From: Histoplasma ohiense
Taxonomy: Eukaryota; Ascomycota; Eurotiomycetes; Onygenales; Ajellomycetaceae
Assembly: GCA_017607445.1 (NCBI GenBank)
Contig: JAEVHH010000003.1
Span: forward strand, 4,340,001 to 4,404,000
DNA length: 64,000 nucleotides
Direction: 5' to 3'
Position 1 is the stretch's first letter. The number at the start of each line of letters is the position of its first letter. The notes below the pieces were generated by a model that made no database searches, was not told where the DNA came from, and was given only the letters and a program-made list of their open reading frames with translations. This document shows positions 1 through 10,429 of this stretch, piece by piece. The translations under genes were made by a program, and so were the position numbers.

Positions 1-1022
1 TGTTATTCTCTTTTTTTCCCCCTGTAGTCTACGCGTCTTGCCTTTTGCCGTTTGCTTTTTAGTCCTGCTGTCCATAACGTCGAGTCGAAGATATCCCAAA
101 CTAATCCCATCCTTTCCACCTCCCCAGATAAAACCAGGTACCCGAATCGACCTCCCCCTCTGGCTCGGCGAGATGCTTGCTGTTGGGTTCGTCCTCTACT
201 GTACCCATCCTTCCCCAAACTACCATCTGCAACAATGCAAACACCTACCAAATGCTCTCAATTTCCCCCAATTCCTCCAGGCTCACACTCGTACAGCGCC
301 CGCACCGACTCCTCCCCCCTCGTCACCCTCGACCTGCCCAGCGCCCTCTCTGAAAAGGTCATGAACGCGCTAAAAGCCGACCCGCGCACCGTGGACCTGC
401 GCTCCCTGGCGCCGCACTTCTACAGACTTGGCGTGCGCATCCTGCAACTGTTCGAGGAGGAGGAGATGGTCGATGTTCTTATGGAGGTGAGTTGGTGGTA
501 TATATATATATATATATATTATATACATATATACATATATACATATTCATGGGCTAGGGAGAAAAATGAGACGGGGTTGCGGGGAGGAGGAGAGAAGAAT
601 AGGTAACACGGCTTGGTGAGAAGGTTAACCGTGCTGACCAGCACACACATATTTTTTTTCTCTATATGGGAAAATTTAGACATTCAAGAAACGCGCGATG
701 GAGATTGCGGACCATGCGCATAACTCGCGCGGCGCGCTGGGCGATGGGGTGGAGTTCTTACGTGGGCTGGATGAGACGGAGAGGCAGTGTGAGTTTTCTT
801 TATACTTTTGCCCTTCTTCTTCTTCTTCTGTTTCTTCTCTCTTTCTTTCCGTGCCGTGTCGTGAGATATTTTTTATTTCTCCTTGAGGTGCTGCCTTTGT
901 TTCTTACCCCGTTAATGCTTACTGTTCTGTGTGCGGGCGGGGACATATATCAAGTATTCCGAGCAGCCCATAGCAGTGCAAAGGAGATGCGCGCCTGGTC
1001 AGGGGAGACGAGGAAGAAATAG
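1..1022 (+). CDS. PSF3: DNA replication complex GINS subunit Psf3 (5' partial)
   Basis: GINS is the Sld5-Psf1-Psf2-Psf3 complex that joins Cdc45 and MCM2-7 as the replicative CMG helicase in the nucleus. Only the C-terminal part is here. Proposed coding segments are 128-186, 297-486, 680-788 and 955-1022, giving about 141 residues before the stop. Recognised Psf3 stretches include PLWLGEMLAVG, VTLDLPSAL, LKADPRTVDLR, EIADHAHN, FLRGLDETERQ and LFRAAH. Phases join cleanly: CAG T|TA restores Leu at the last junction. The first exon, with the usual N-terminal CTFELDVPGLG-like segment, must lie upstream, so bases 1-127 are probably intron; a second good acceptor at 26-27 exists. For the second intron, 187-296 (donor GTTCGT, branch CTCAC) gives a family-like AVG-ARTDSS junction; 201-280 is an in-phase alternative that adds about ten residues. 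The third intron carries an AT microsatellite. Identity is secure, exact exon borders less so. Confidence 0.85.
499..547. repeat. TA / TATATACA microsatellite inside a Psf3 intron
   Basis: About ten TA dinucleotides are followed by several TATATACA-like units. The tract lies wholly in the intron 487-679 of the Psf3 gene, so length changes should not alter the protein. Confidence 0.9.
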
Positions 1023-1692
1023 GTGAAGAGGATGCAGGATGGGAGGGGAAAAATAACCGAAAAAACAAAACTACTATTATACAACTGGGGAAGTTGAGGG
1101 TATAAAATGCTTTGTGCCAGCAAAGAATTCGTAGATTGGGATTCGCTAAGAAATCGTGATTGGGGAGTTAGAGTTGGGCGTCCATATATATCTAAGATAC
1201 ATATATATCAGGGGGTGGGTGACTGATTTTTTTTTTTTATTTTTTTTTTAGGGGTTCAAAGGGAATAGCATACAAAGGAAATTGTTATTTCGTATAGTTT
1301 CCTATTCTCATATCTTGCTGAAATTATTATTACTATGAAGTTCAGGAACCGCATGTGATTGCTGTATCACTCCCCGACATCTACACAGTAGAAAACAGTA
1401 AAACGTAATTCGTTTCATGTCACTAGCCAAGCAAAGCAAGGAATTTTGACGGCCAAAGCGTGGGCTCGGAGGGATGTGATGATGAACATGATTGGCTGGA
1501 TGGGACGGCGAACCAGCAGCTCGCACTCTATCCGCCTCCTTTTCGGTCGTTGGAAGATACCAAGGAGGAATGCCTGGACGGGAATATTGACAGAGCAGAT
1601 GTAGGGTCCCGCAGAACGCAAACATGGCTCTGCTGTGTTCCCTGCTTGTTCGGTTTGGATTCATTATTCCAAGTCAGTTGTTGATCCAGCCC

Positions 1693-1715
1693 GGTTCCCC
1701 GGTTCCCCGGTTCCC
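1693..1715. repeat. 8-bp tandem repeat (GGTTCCCC, about three copies)
   Basis: Two exact GGTTCCCC units at 1693-1708 are followed by GGTTCCC at 1709-1715. It is a small local tandem duplication in non-coding sequence with no evident role. Confidence 0.85.
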
Positions 1716-2982
1716 TGGCCCCTGAGCCTAACCTAGAAGTGGCTAAATAGGGTTGGTTCCAGGGCTAGCTGCGGGGAGCAAGGGATAAAAACGTCCGGCT
1801 GGGGAACACTGGGATACGAAGCTTGAGAAGGTTCCTGGCCCGAAGCAAGCTTGCTGGATTGGCCAGTTTTATGTTATTCTTCAGCTTCCAAACCGCGGAT
1901 TTGTGAGAACCGAATAAATAAATTATAATAAATAAGGAAAATAAGTTAATAGCAATTCTTCAGTAAATAGAAATTTTTCTACGGACTCAGCAGCGGAACT
2001 TACAGGATTGACTCCACTTGTGATGTGATAATGATAGGTTGCGGGTGGTGCTCTGATCGCGCGGTGGTTTGCTGGCGGATTGCATAGAGCTCTCTTTGAG
2101 CCAGTGGAAAACTTTTTTAAAAGGGGGTAGACTACATCATTTCTTCTCTGAATGAGAGCGATGAAAGCTTTCATATGTTTCATCCTCCTTCTCTTCAAGT
2201 AGTTAGCAGGAAATATTCGTATAGGAAGATAAAACCGTTGTGAAACAAACTTCGGTTAGAGGATAAACCAAATTTTTGTCGAAGCTTCATTTTTGATAGA
2301 AGAAGGCGAATGCTTGGGAGCCACAAAATATATATCAAAAATAAATAAAACAAAATCCTTTGCAATTGAATGTATTTCAGATTAATTGTTGTATTTGGGA
2401 GTCGATTGAGGGGTTTGTGTGAGTTCTGGCCCAGCCACCGCCGAAGAAGAAACGAAGGCTGTTGCGGTTCCTCACGTCCTCGCCTGCCCCTGAACCAACT
2501 TTTCACTCTCGATTCAATTCAATTCTCCAATTGACCGCTTCGTGGTTCCACCGTTCTCTCTTCTTGCATTCTCTCTTTGCCTTTCTACGGAACTATTATC
2601 TTCATGTTCTATCGTCTCTGAATAACTGAGCTCTTCCCCTCCCACCCACGGCCGTCCTTCACCTGTAATTCTCTCTCTGATACTGCTATCACATCCTCGA
2701 TAGCTGTCCCAACCCTGTCACTTACGTACCAGGCAGGACCCGATGCTCTGCAAGTCTAACGGAGGCATGCTCGTCTCGACAATTGAAGCTCTGATCTGAG
2801 GCCCTGTTGCACGTCCAGGGATCGACACGGCAAGCTGCCTGACTTCAACAGCAACAAAACCCTTCCAATCCGTTATATGAATAGAGGGGAATGTTATACA
2901 ATCGCTCCTTTATATATATATCGCCACATCCTTACTGACGATTGATTCCTCATCTTGTTTTGGCTCTGTTATAGGACATCGG

Positions 2983-3018
2983 ATGTCTTGGCTGAAGAAA
3001 AGAGAGCTTCATTTTTAG
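2983..3018 (+). promoter_or_regulatory. Candidate upstream ORF (11 codons) in the leader of the Cnn-motif gene
   Basis: ATG at 2983 opens an 11-codon frame (MSWLKKRELHF) that stops at 3016-3018, only nine bases before the main ATG at 3028. It follows directly on an acceptor-like TTATAG, so it would be in the mature leader if transcription starts upstream. A uORF this close would be expected to reduce initiation at the main ATG; this is inference. Confidence 0.35.
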
Positions 3019-3027
3019 CCATCAAAC

Positions 3028-6000
3028 ATGGATACTCAACAACACTACAGGCACTATCTCGCCAATAGCCCCGCCTCATCTCCCACAGTCAGGGTCGCCT
3101 CTCGCTCTCAGAGATATTTCTCCGGTCAGTTTAAGCTAATTTAAATGTTTTCCTTTTAACCAACCATTGAATTGTTCCTGATTATCTTGACAGCTGAACC
3201 CTCAACCCCCGATCACTCGCATCCCATCAAGCCCACTTCCCAGAGAAGAAGTACGAAAAATACCACTACCAAAACTTATACTGGTATGTACACAATACCA
3301 CTCTTATCTCCTTGAAGTGCGTGCTCGGGTCAGGATTCTAACTTGGGGAATATGTTGTAGATGCATCCAGAGGATCCACCAGCCCCTCTTCCATTCAACA
3401 TGATACCCCACAGCGTAAGTTTTACCACCCAGCTATCTATTTCGTAAGGCGCCAATGAATTCTGCTTGACATATATAAACTGCTATTATTATAGGTACCA
3501 ATGACTCCACCGGATCAACGCCCCTGGTCAACCCCACCTCCTCCTTTCTCAAAGGCTTGATAAATGAACAGCGGGCCAGCCGTAGCGGGCGGAGAGCGGC
3601 GTCTGAGCACCCGAGCGACATCCACGTCCAAACGCCCACTACAGCTCCATCTCAGGATGACTCGTCGTCAGAGAAACAACGGAAAGTCAACACCATTTTA
3701 TCCGCTGGATTGAAACAGCCAAGGGAGATGGCGATGAGAGAGATGGACCAGGTAACGATTCTTCTGATGTCCAGTTCACTTATCTTGCTAGCCAGCATCA
3801 GCTGTACTGACCATCTTTCAGTATGTTTCCAAACTGAACAAGTTGAACTTCGACCTGAAATTGGAGATCTACCATCGATCTCAGCAGCTAATTTCGCTGG
3901 AGAAGAGGCTAGAACGGATGGAGACATTAGAAGAGGAGGTTCAGAGGCTCCAAGGGGTAGAAGCGGAACTGCAAGAGTTACGCAAAGTAGAAGAGAGCAA
4001 TCAGAGGCTTCGGGATTCAAACGAGCACCTTCGACTGGAGCTGGATAAGCGAGACCAGGCGGTCAATGAGGCCGTGGAATTGATTTGTCAGCTTGAAGCG
4101 AAGATAGACGCGCTGGAGACTACTACTCATGATGATGATGATGGTGACGATGATGGGAGGCCCTTGACTGCTCGTCCGCATACCAGTGAGGGACTCGTAG
4201 CTTCTCCCAGTATGACCCCAAAAGGTGCGCCCATTTTTGATATACCAGATCGTACCTCATCGTGGAAAGGGACCAGCTCCGCGCGTTCATTGCGATCCCA
4301 TATGGAGGCAGGGGTTACTTCAGCACGGATGGCCCGGCGGCACCCGTCGTTCCTTCAGGAAAGCAGTGGGAGCACCAGCGCTCTTCGTAGCCTTTATCTT
4401 ACCGCAGACGAAGAACCTGCGTTGCAAAATGGATTCAACACAGATTCTCAAACTGGGAGTTTTCTTTCAGGAGACGAACCGTCAGAGCCAGAATCGCCCA
4501 GACTCAGCATCCTCAGTGAATGCAGTTATCTGAGACCGTTAGCTACCCCGTCAAAACAGGTTGAAATCGAGTCCGCAGACAATGGCGCGCTCCCGAGAAG
4601 CTTCTCGCAACCCATTTCCAAATTGGATCTGAAGCAGGAGGAAGAAAAAGATGTTAAAATGTCGCAGATCGATCAGTGGATTCAGCCTCAAGATGGCCTG
4701 CTTGTTCCGGCTGGGCAAAAGCGACATAATAACTACTTTCAAGCGCAGACATCGGAGACCAGATTAAAGAAAAGGCAACCTTCTCTTGGGACAGCATTCC
4801 AAGCGCACCGCCCTGCTAAACCATACAAATTCACCACATCAAAATTGGACGGACAGTTATTTAATGGAGGACGGTTACCGCCTACACCAGATACCATGAG
4901 TACGTCCAATGCAGATGCAATGAACCGGTCAAATTCGAGTATCATCGCGGAGAAGAGCCTTTTGGACCAGGGCCGTTCTTTCTCCAATTTTTCCGGGGGG
5001 AATATTTCTCTACGACGGCCCAGGTCTGCGGATGACATTACAACACGGCCAAGTACCGCGAATACAGCTCTATCTGGAACAATGGAGACGTTGACCAATG
5101 CCACGCAGCTTGGAATTAACCCAGGTCGAGACCATCTTGGGAGTATGTTTCCAGCTTTTGGTGGCCATGTTCCTGGTAGGTTGGAGCCGGCAGAGCTTTT
5201 CCTTAACGGGGATCTATCTAGGCAAGATAGTCAGGAATATGCTGGGGAAAGTACAACCACCAATATTAATACTACTACCCCAGAGGATAGTAGTGGAGGT
5301 AATACCCCATCGGCACGGCGGAAGAGATACTCTCCGTCCCTGACATCCACACATTCGGAACCACAATGTGAGGCCTCAAGTTCAAGTTCACCACCACTTA
5401 CTCCCCAGGACTGGTTAGAAGCAGCATTACCAGCCGATGGCGGCAAGCATCGCAACCCTTTGAAGGTTTCCCGTCAGCACCCTCATCAACATAGGAGATC
5501 CCATTCCACAAATACCAAAGAGTCCTCTTTGCTCTCAACTGGTGACCCCGCCACACCAACGTCCACAACAGAAACAACACCATCAGGCAAAGAAAAAGCA
5601 GTATCCAAGCCCGACGAGCTATACCTGCCGTCCCCCACAAATCTCCGCAGCCGCATCACAGGCATCAAAAAGAACCAGCTACAAACAGAAAACGCGGATC
5701 TGCCCCGTCGCCGTCTCAGCATCAGACCACGCTTCTTCAGCCGCGCCGTGACCGCTGCGGCCGCTGCCTCCCATCGCCAAACCAACCCTGACTCTGTAGA
5801 TGACCTGGATGGTGCGCCATCGCCCAAGATTGGCAGGAGCAGACGAATGAGCTCCAGTCGCCGCAAGAGTTTACATATCGAACTACCATTGCCGTCTAGA
5901 GTTAGGGCTGATTTGGGGTTAGGAGGTAACGGTGGCAGTAGTGGAAGTGGTGGTGAAGGTAGCAGTCATAGCAACAACAACGCGCAAAATGGGGCCACGG

Positions 6001-6560
6001 ATATCTGGACATCACCGGCTTCGATGATGTCGACACCGGGAAATGGGGCCACAGACAATCGCCCGTATACCTCGGGGAACCCAGAGACGGCGAGCAAGCG
6101 ACGTCCTAGCTCTTTCGGTATCTTTGGTTGGATGCGTGGCACGACGAGCTCTAGTACCACACCAACACAGACACAGGGTAAAGAAAACAATAACCGCAAC
6201 AGCCGCAGCTTTACACCAGCGAGAGATACGCCTACATCCACCGCCTCAAGAACAACCGTAAGCGCTACGGCGTCCCCCACGACCACGATGACATATTCAG
6301 CCCAATCCCGTCCCAAATCCCAATCCCGCAAAGCAATTGACAGACCAGCAACATCCTACACTCCTATCACCGTAAATGATCGTCAGGCCAATACCAATAC
6401 CAATAACAAAAAAATTAATAATATACATACGAATACCAATACACCGCTAAATACGGCCATTGCATCATCTGCGCCTACTACACGTGCAGATGACTGTGGG
6501 CTAGAGAAGCGAGGATCGAGATTTTCTCACAGGCGAGCGTCATGGAAGCCCGTTGTGTGA
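3028..6560 (+). CDS. Centrosomin N-terminal motif (Cnn_1N) coiled-coil protein, ApsB/Mto1-type family
   Basis: Five exons, 3028-3124, 3194-3283, 3361-3414, 3495-3751 and 3822-6560, join in phase to a 1078-residue protein. The recognisable part is the Cnn_1N motif around residues 155-200: KQPREMAMREMDQ spliced to YVSKLNKLNFDLKLEIYHR, followed by a heptad-rich coiled coil to about residue 265 (LEKRLERMETLEEEVQRLQ). Proteins with this motif recruit gamma-tubulin complexes to spindle pole bodies or septal/cytoplasmic microtubule organising centres (centrosomin, Mto1, Pcp1, ApsB). The remaining 800 residues are low-complexity, rich in Ser, Thr, Asn and Arg, with poly-Gly/Ser near residues 860-875, and look disordered. 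The motif is certain; equivalence to one named fungal protein is not, because the long C-terminal PACT-like or second coiled-coil region seen in Pcp1 is not obvious. All four introns are 68-81 bp and lie in the first 270 codons. Confidence 0.85.
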
Positions 6561-7892
6561 TTTGTTTTGACTGATTCTATTACCTGGTTGATTCTGTTTT
6601 ATTATTATTAAAAGCCGCGGGAAGAGGGGAAAGGGGAGGCAAGGAGGAAGGGAGGGCCGCCGGGGCAGTGGGTTGCTCCTACTTTTTTATGTCTTTTCTT
6701 TTGTGATTCTTTGTTTCATCGCTCTTATGTCTTTCCCTTCTTTCCCACGATGTATTGTACGTGCACATGTAATGATGATTGCTGATTCACGGCCAATGTT
6801 TCGCAGACCTACTACTTCCGTTCCCTTTTATGCGTTCGTTCTGAACTTTCTGCTATGGCGTTGCTCACTTGCGTTGTTCCCTTTTATTCTATTTTCAACT
6901 GAAATTCACTGTGTACTTCCATTTTTTATAAACGCACTGCAAGCAAACGCAATCCCAAGGGAACCATGATATGAGGATGTTTCTTATGCTATAACCATGT
7001 TTATTAATGGCCGCTGGTTGATTTCCGCCCTTCTCACCCCCCCACTCCCTCTTTTTTCTTTCTTTTTCTTATATCCTTTATATTTTCTGTTCCCATTTGT
7101 CTTTGTACGCTGAGGTCATGAGTTCTTTCTTCCCTTCGTTTTCAACACCATGTTTTATTATCAAAAATACGTGTGGGCCCAGGAACTGAAACGATAGTAA
7201 TGTGATGGACAATCCTCACTTCAGAATTTCTTTAACAACTTGCGGAAGAAGATACCCCGGGCCCAGGTGGAAGGAGAGGGATGTTGGAAATGGGGGTATG
7301 GGTGGATGGCGTTCGTTATTATTTGAGTTTATGTTCTGTTTGTTAGTGATTGATTGACCTAAAGATTTTGTTATTTTTATGATTGTTGTTGTTTCTAGCG
7401 CTTGAACTACTTTTCTCTCACACATACAACAAAATGTAAAAGTAAAATAAACAAACACAAGATCAAGAAAGGCAAGAAGTCAAGTAAGTAAGTAACCTTT
7501 GCTTAAATAAATCTAGCTTTTCTGAGATCCGAATACAGAAAACACATGGTAGGCGAATAAAATTTTTAAAACGGTGATCGACCTGTTTTATACATCCAAC
7601 TGCTTCGGTCGAGAGCTATACATAGAGAAAACAAAGAAAACGCTATATGTATGTATACATACATGGAGCTGGCCGTTTGAAAAAAAAAAAAAAACGAATT
7701 GTAGCTAACAGCGGGTTGGTGACTCGTTGTGGATTGTTGCAGATAGGGTCAGAGAGGAGCCGGGTATTTACTCCAATGTGTCAATGCCTGCACGCGTTTA
7801 ATCGCTGACGGTTTTTAGTTTTGAGCGAGAAAAAGTTTTCTTGTAGTAAAGGTTAGTTGTGTGTTTTCAAATAGCTATATACACATATACTT
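6561..7892. other. Convergent intergenic region (Cnn-motif gene and SOD2 3' ends)
   Basis: This 1.3-kb spacer separates two converging genes and should contain both 3' UTRs. It is T-rich on the plus strand after 6665 and holds a 14-base A tract near 7681-7694. No open frame has recognisable similarity. Confidence 0.6.
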
Positions 7893-8818
7893 TTAAACAA
7901 ATCGCTGCTCAGCAGCCTTCCAGTTCACGACGTCCCATACAGCGGAGAAGTATTCTGCTTTGCGATTTTCGTATTGAAGGCTGGTAGGTGGATGATATGT
8001 TAGCTTTTGTGTTTCTATTGAACAAGAGAGGGGAGGACTGACTAGTAGGCATGTTCCCAGGCGTCAATGCCGAGCAGGGGGACAAATTGGCCGACGACAG
8101 GGTCTTGGTTCTACAGTGGAAATGAGGGTCAGTGAATTTAGTTCCCAAAGCATCCGATGCTCTCATTATCTTCACAAAAACGCGAGGGTGGCCCTTACAG
8201 CGTAGGTCTTGATCGCAATCTCCCCCGTCTGCTTGTCCTTAACCAGCCAAGCCCAGCCACTGCCCTGGATCCCCGCCAACGCCGTGTTGAAGGTCGACTT
8301 GAATGCGTCATAACTTCCAAAGGAATTTTCAATGGCTGTACCCAGGGCCCCGGAAGGGGGGTCACCGCCTCCAGCGCTCCTTGGGGCCAGGTTCTCCCAG
8401 AATAGTGTATGGTTGATATGGCCACCGCCGTGAAAGTTAGTGAGGGCCTGCAGTGCCACCTGGGACTGGATATCTACTTTCTCTTGCGCCGCGGCTAGTT
8501 TCTCGACGGCGTCGTTGTAGGAGTTTACGTAAGTTTGATGGTGTTTTTTGTGGTGGAGCTCCATGATCTTCCCGGAGATGGATGGCTCGAGGGCGCCGTA
8601 GTCATCTGTGTTGGGCAAGTGTTGGCAAGGGATTGGATCAATTGTCAAACGGACATGGCTGATCTGAAGGGCTTACATTTGAGATCTGGGAGGGTTGCTT
8701 TGGTTGAAATGAGGCGTGCTCCTGCAGCTCCTGACATGGCCACGGCATTTGATCGAGTTGCCATAGCTCCGGCTCGGAGGGCACCGGATACCGTTGAGCG
8801 GAAGACGGAGGTAGCCAT
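7893..8818 (-). CDS. SOD2: Superoxide dismutase [Mn], mitochondrial type
   Basis: Converts superoxide to oxygen and hydrogen peroxide. Reading the minus strand, exons 8677-8818, 8199-8605, 8043-8110 and 7893-7980 join to 234 residues with introns of 71, 88 and 62 bp. The first about 40 residues (MATSVFRS..., Arg/Ala/Ser-rich, ending near LISTKA) look like a matrix-targeting presequence; the mature domain starts near LPDLKYDYGALEP. Metal ligands can be read: His65 in LHHKKHHQTYV, the second His of GGGHINH, and Asp199 and His203 in GIDAWEHAYY. The GSGWAWL and AVWDVVNW blocks are typical of Mn/Fe SODs. Junctions restore Tyr48 (T|AT) and Tyr206 (TA|C). In-frame codons lie upstream of ATG 8818, but this is the first ATG and gives the expected leader. 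It is convergent with the Cnn-motif gene and divergent from the Tfip11-like gene. Confidence 0.95.
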
Positions 8819-9574
8819 TGTTGCTGTGTCGAGGACGATGTTTGTTTTGGGAATAAGGGGCAGTTCGTTAACAGGCCGATAGGGATAGAAGATGGCTGTT
8901 TGCTGGATCAGAAAGAGCCTGGAACCTGGAATTATATATACGTAAGCATCTATACAAAGACTGTTTGCCTCCTCCGTGGGTTGCCGTCGGGCGTTCAAAT
9001 GTTGATGTCGTTGAAGTGGGAATCGTCCCGGCCAGGTTTTTGTCGTTGCCGATTCCGGCTTGGCCGAAGTGATGCCGAGCAACGGCTACGTCATTCGACT
9101 GGCAGAGTGACTAAGCAGAAGTTAGCCCGGGGGAGTTATATCAAATGAGACCTTGAATGGGATGAAATTACATATATAATGAAACCAGAACTACTATTTC
9201 CAATAATGGGACTTTTTAAACATGTAGCTCTGGTCCCATGCATGGTCACACGCCCATTCCACCTATAAAAAGAAATAATAAATCCGAGTCTATTGATTGA
9301 TCTATTTAAATTCTAACAGGAAGACCAGTTATTATGAGTATGATGATGTTGATTGCGGATAACTAGAATAGCGTTGTGATTAAGAGGATATTCTAAAACT
9401 GACAGATATTTCCTCCGTTAAGTTCAGTTGCATAAAATTCATCATTCATATCATCAAGGTCCATGTCTGAAGCCTATCCAGAATAGCTTGAGTTCACCAA
9501 TCAAAGCCGAACTTCTGACATTCCCACCCTCATTGTACACGCAAAACTCATCTGCAATCGGCCGGGAAAACATC

Positions 9575-9601
9575 GAGGGGTGAGGGGTGAGGGGTGAGGG
9601 G
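9575..9601. repeat. 7-bp tandem repeat (GAGGGGT, three copies plus partial)
   Basis: Three exact GAGGGGT units from 9575 to 9595 are followed by GAGGGG. The G-rich strand could in principle form a four-stranded structure; that is untested inference. Confidence 0.85.
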
Positions 9602-10246
9602 GCGTTGGGCGTCACAGTCTCTCCAGTTGTTTGATGAAGCATTGATGGTCGAGCAGCAGCTTCCTCCTACCCCTCGCCACCATCGGTAATGGTATTGTAT
9701 TGGAGTGGTTTTCAAAGACTATATGTTCCTGAAGATTAAACGCCCGCCGGAGTCGCGCATTCTTATAGAGGGCCGTTTATAACTGATCCTACAGGTATTG
9801 TAATGGCATCTCTTGGTAATATTGAAGGTGGGGCTCTGAGCAAATAGCTCTTTTGGATATTCCCTCCTATAGTCACCAATCCATGCAAGTGGTTGAAGTG
9901 ACGCTCCATAATAAAATCTTCCATATCCAGCGGATCCCCTATTCCCGGATGCGGTCGGGGCCAGAGTTTGGCATTATCATTATTGGCACTGCCTTTGGTT
10001 GAATTTTTGGGCAGCGCAGGGATAATCCCAAGAAAGAGATGGGTGTAGACATCTGAGTGCCGTGTTTGTTCCTCTGCATCCCGTCAACCTTGCTCCGCGT
10101 TTTGTCGACAATATTGCTCATACTTTAAAAAGTTAGCGCAGCCTCTGAAGCTCATCGTCAGCTATTGTAATGACAGATAGAGATGTTCAGTACAATAGAC
10201 ATGTTACGATTGACTCGCGTTGTGTAAGGTTGTCGTTGACGGTGGT

Positions 10247-10252
10247 CACGTG
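10247..10252. promoter_or_regulatory. CACGTG E-box upstream of the Tfip11-like gene
   Basis: A TCACGTG core lies about 180 bp before ATG 10430. CACGTG is the binding core of bHLH and some bZIP factors in fungi; whether it is used here cannot be told from sequence. Confidence 0.35.
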
Positions 10253-10429
10253 CGCGAGAATGAGCCTAAAACCAGCTGCTCTGAGTGGCTGCAAACCGCC
10301 AACCTTATCGTTTTTCGTCATACGGAAGTTTTGAGTGTGCCTAGTTGAGGTGGCCGTATTTTATGAGTCTTCCTTTTACAAGAAGAAGGAAACAAGGCCG
10401 GTTGAGCAGTTTTTAGACTCGTCCTCCCC

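Larger units (their letters stand above)
1023..3027. other. Intergenic region, Psf3 3' side to Cnn-motif gene leader
   Basis: No convincing gene is visible on either strand in these 2 kb. The stretch holds a short 8-bp tandem repeat at 1693-1715, T tracts near 1225-1250, and from about 2500 onward a pyrimidine-rich segment that looks like the promoter and 5' leader of the downstream coiled-coil gene. An acceptor-like TTATAG near 2970 suggests a possible leader intron. A short upstream reading frame sits at 2983-3018. Confidence 0.6.
8819..10429. other. Divergent intergenic region between SOD2 and the Tfip11-like gene
   Basis: This 1.6-kb spacer should contain both promoters. It includes a 7-bp tandem repeat (9575-9601), a CACGTG hexamer at 10247-10252, and an open but unrecognised minus-strand frame ending at 9763 (see findings). 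No gene is called here. Confidence 0.55.

Noticed and set aside
3557..4048. 163-codon frame at the Cnn-motif gene
   Set aside because: Its first 65 codons are a real exon (3495-3751), but the rest is intron read-through and an off-frame reading of the next exon.
8645..9082. Minus-strand frame extending SOD2 upstream to 9082
   Set aside because: Sequence upstream of ATG 8818 has no ATG in frame and reads as leader; ATG 8818 gives a proper targeting presequence.
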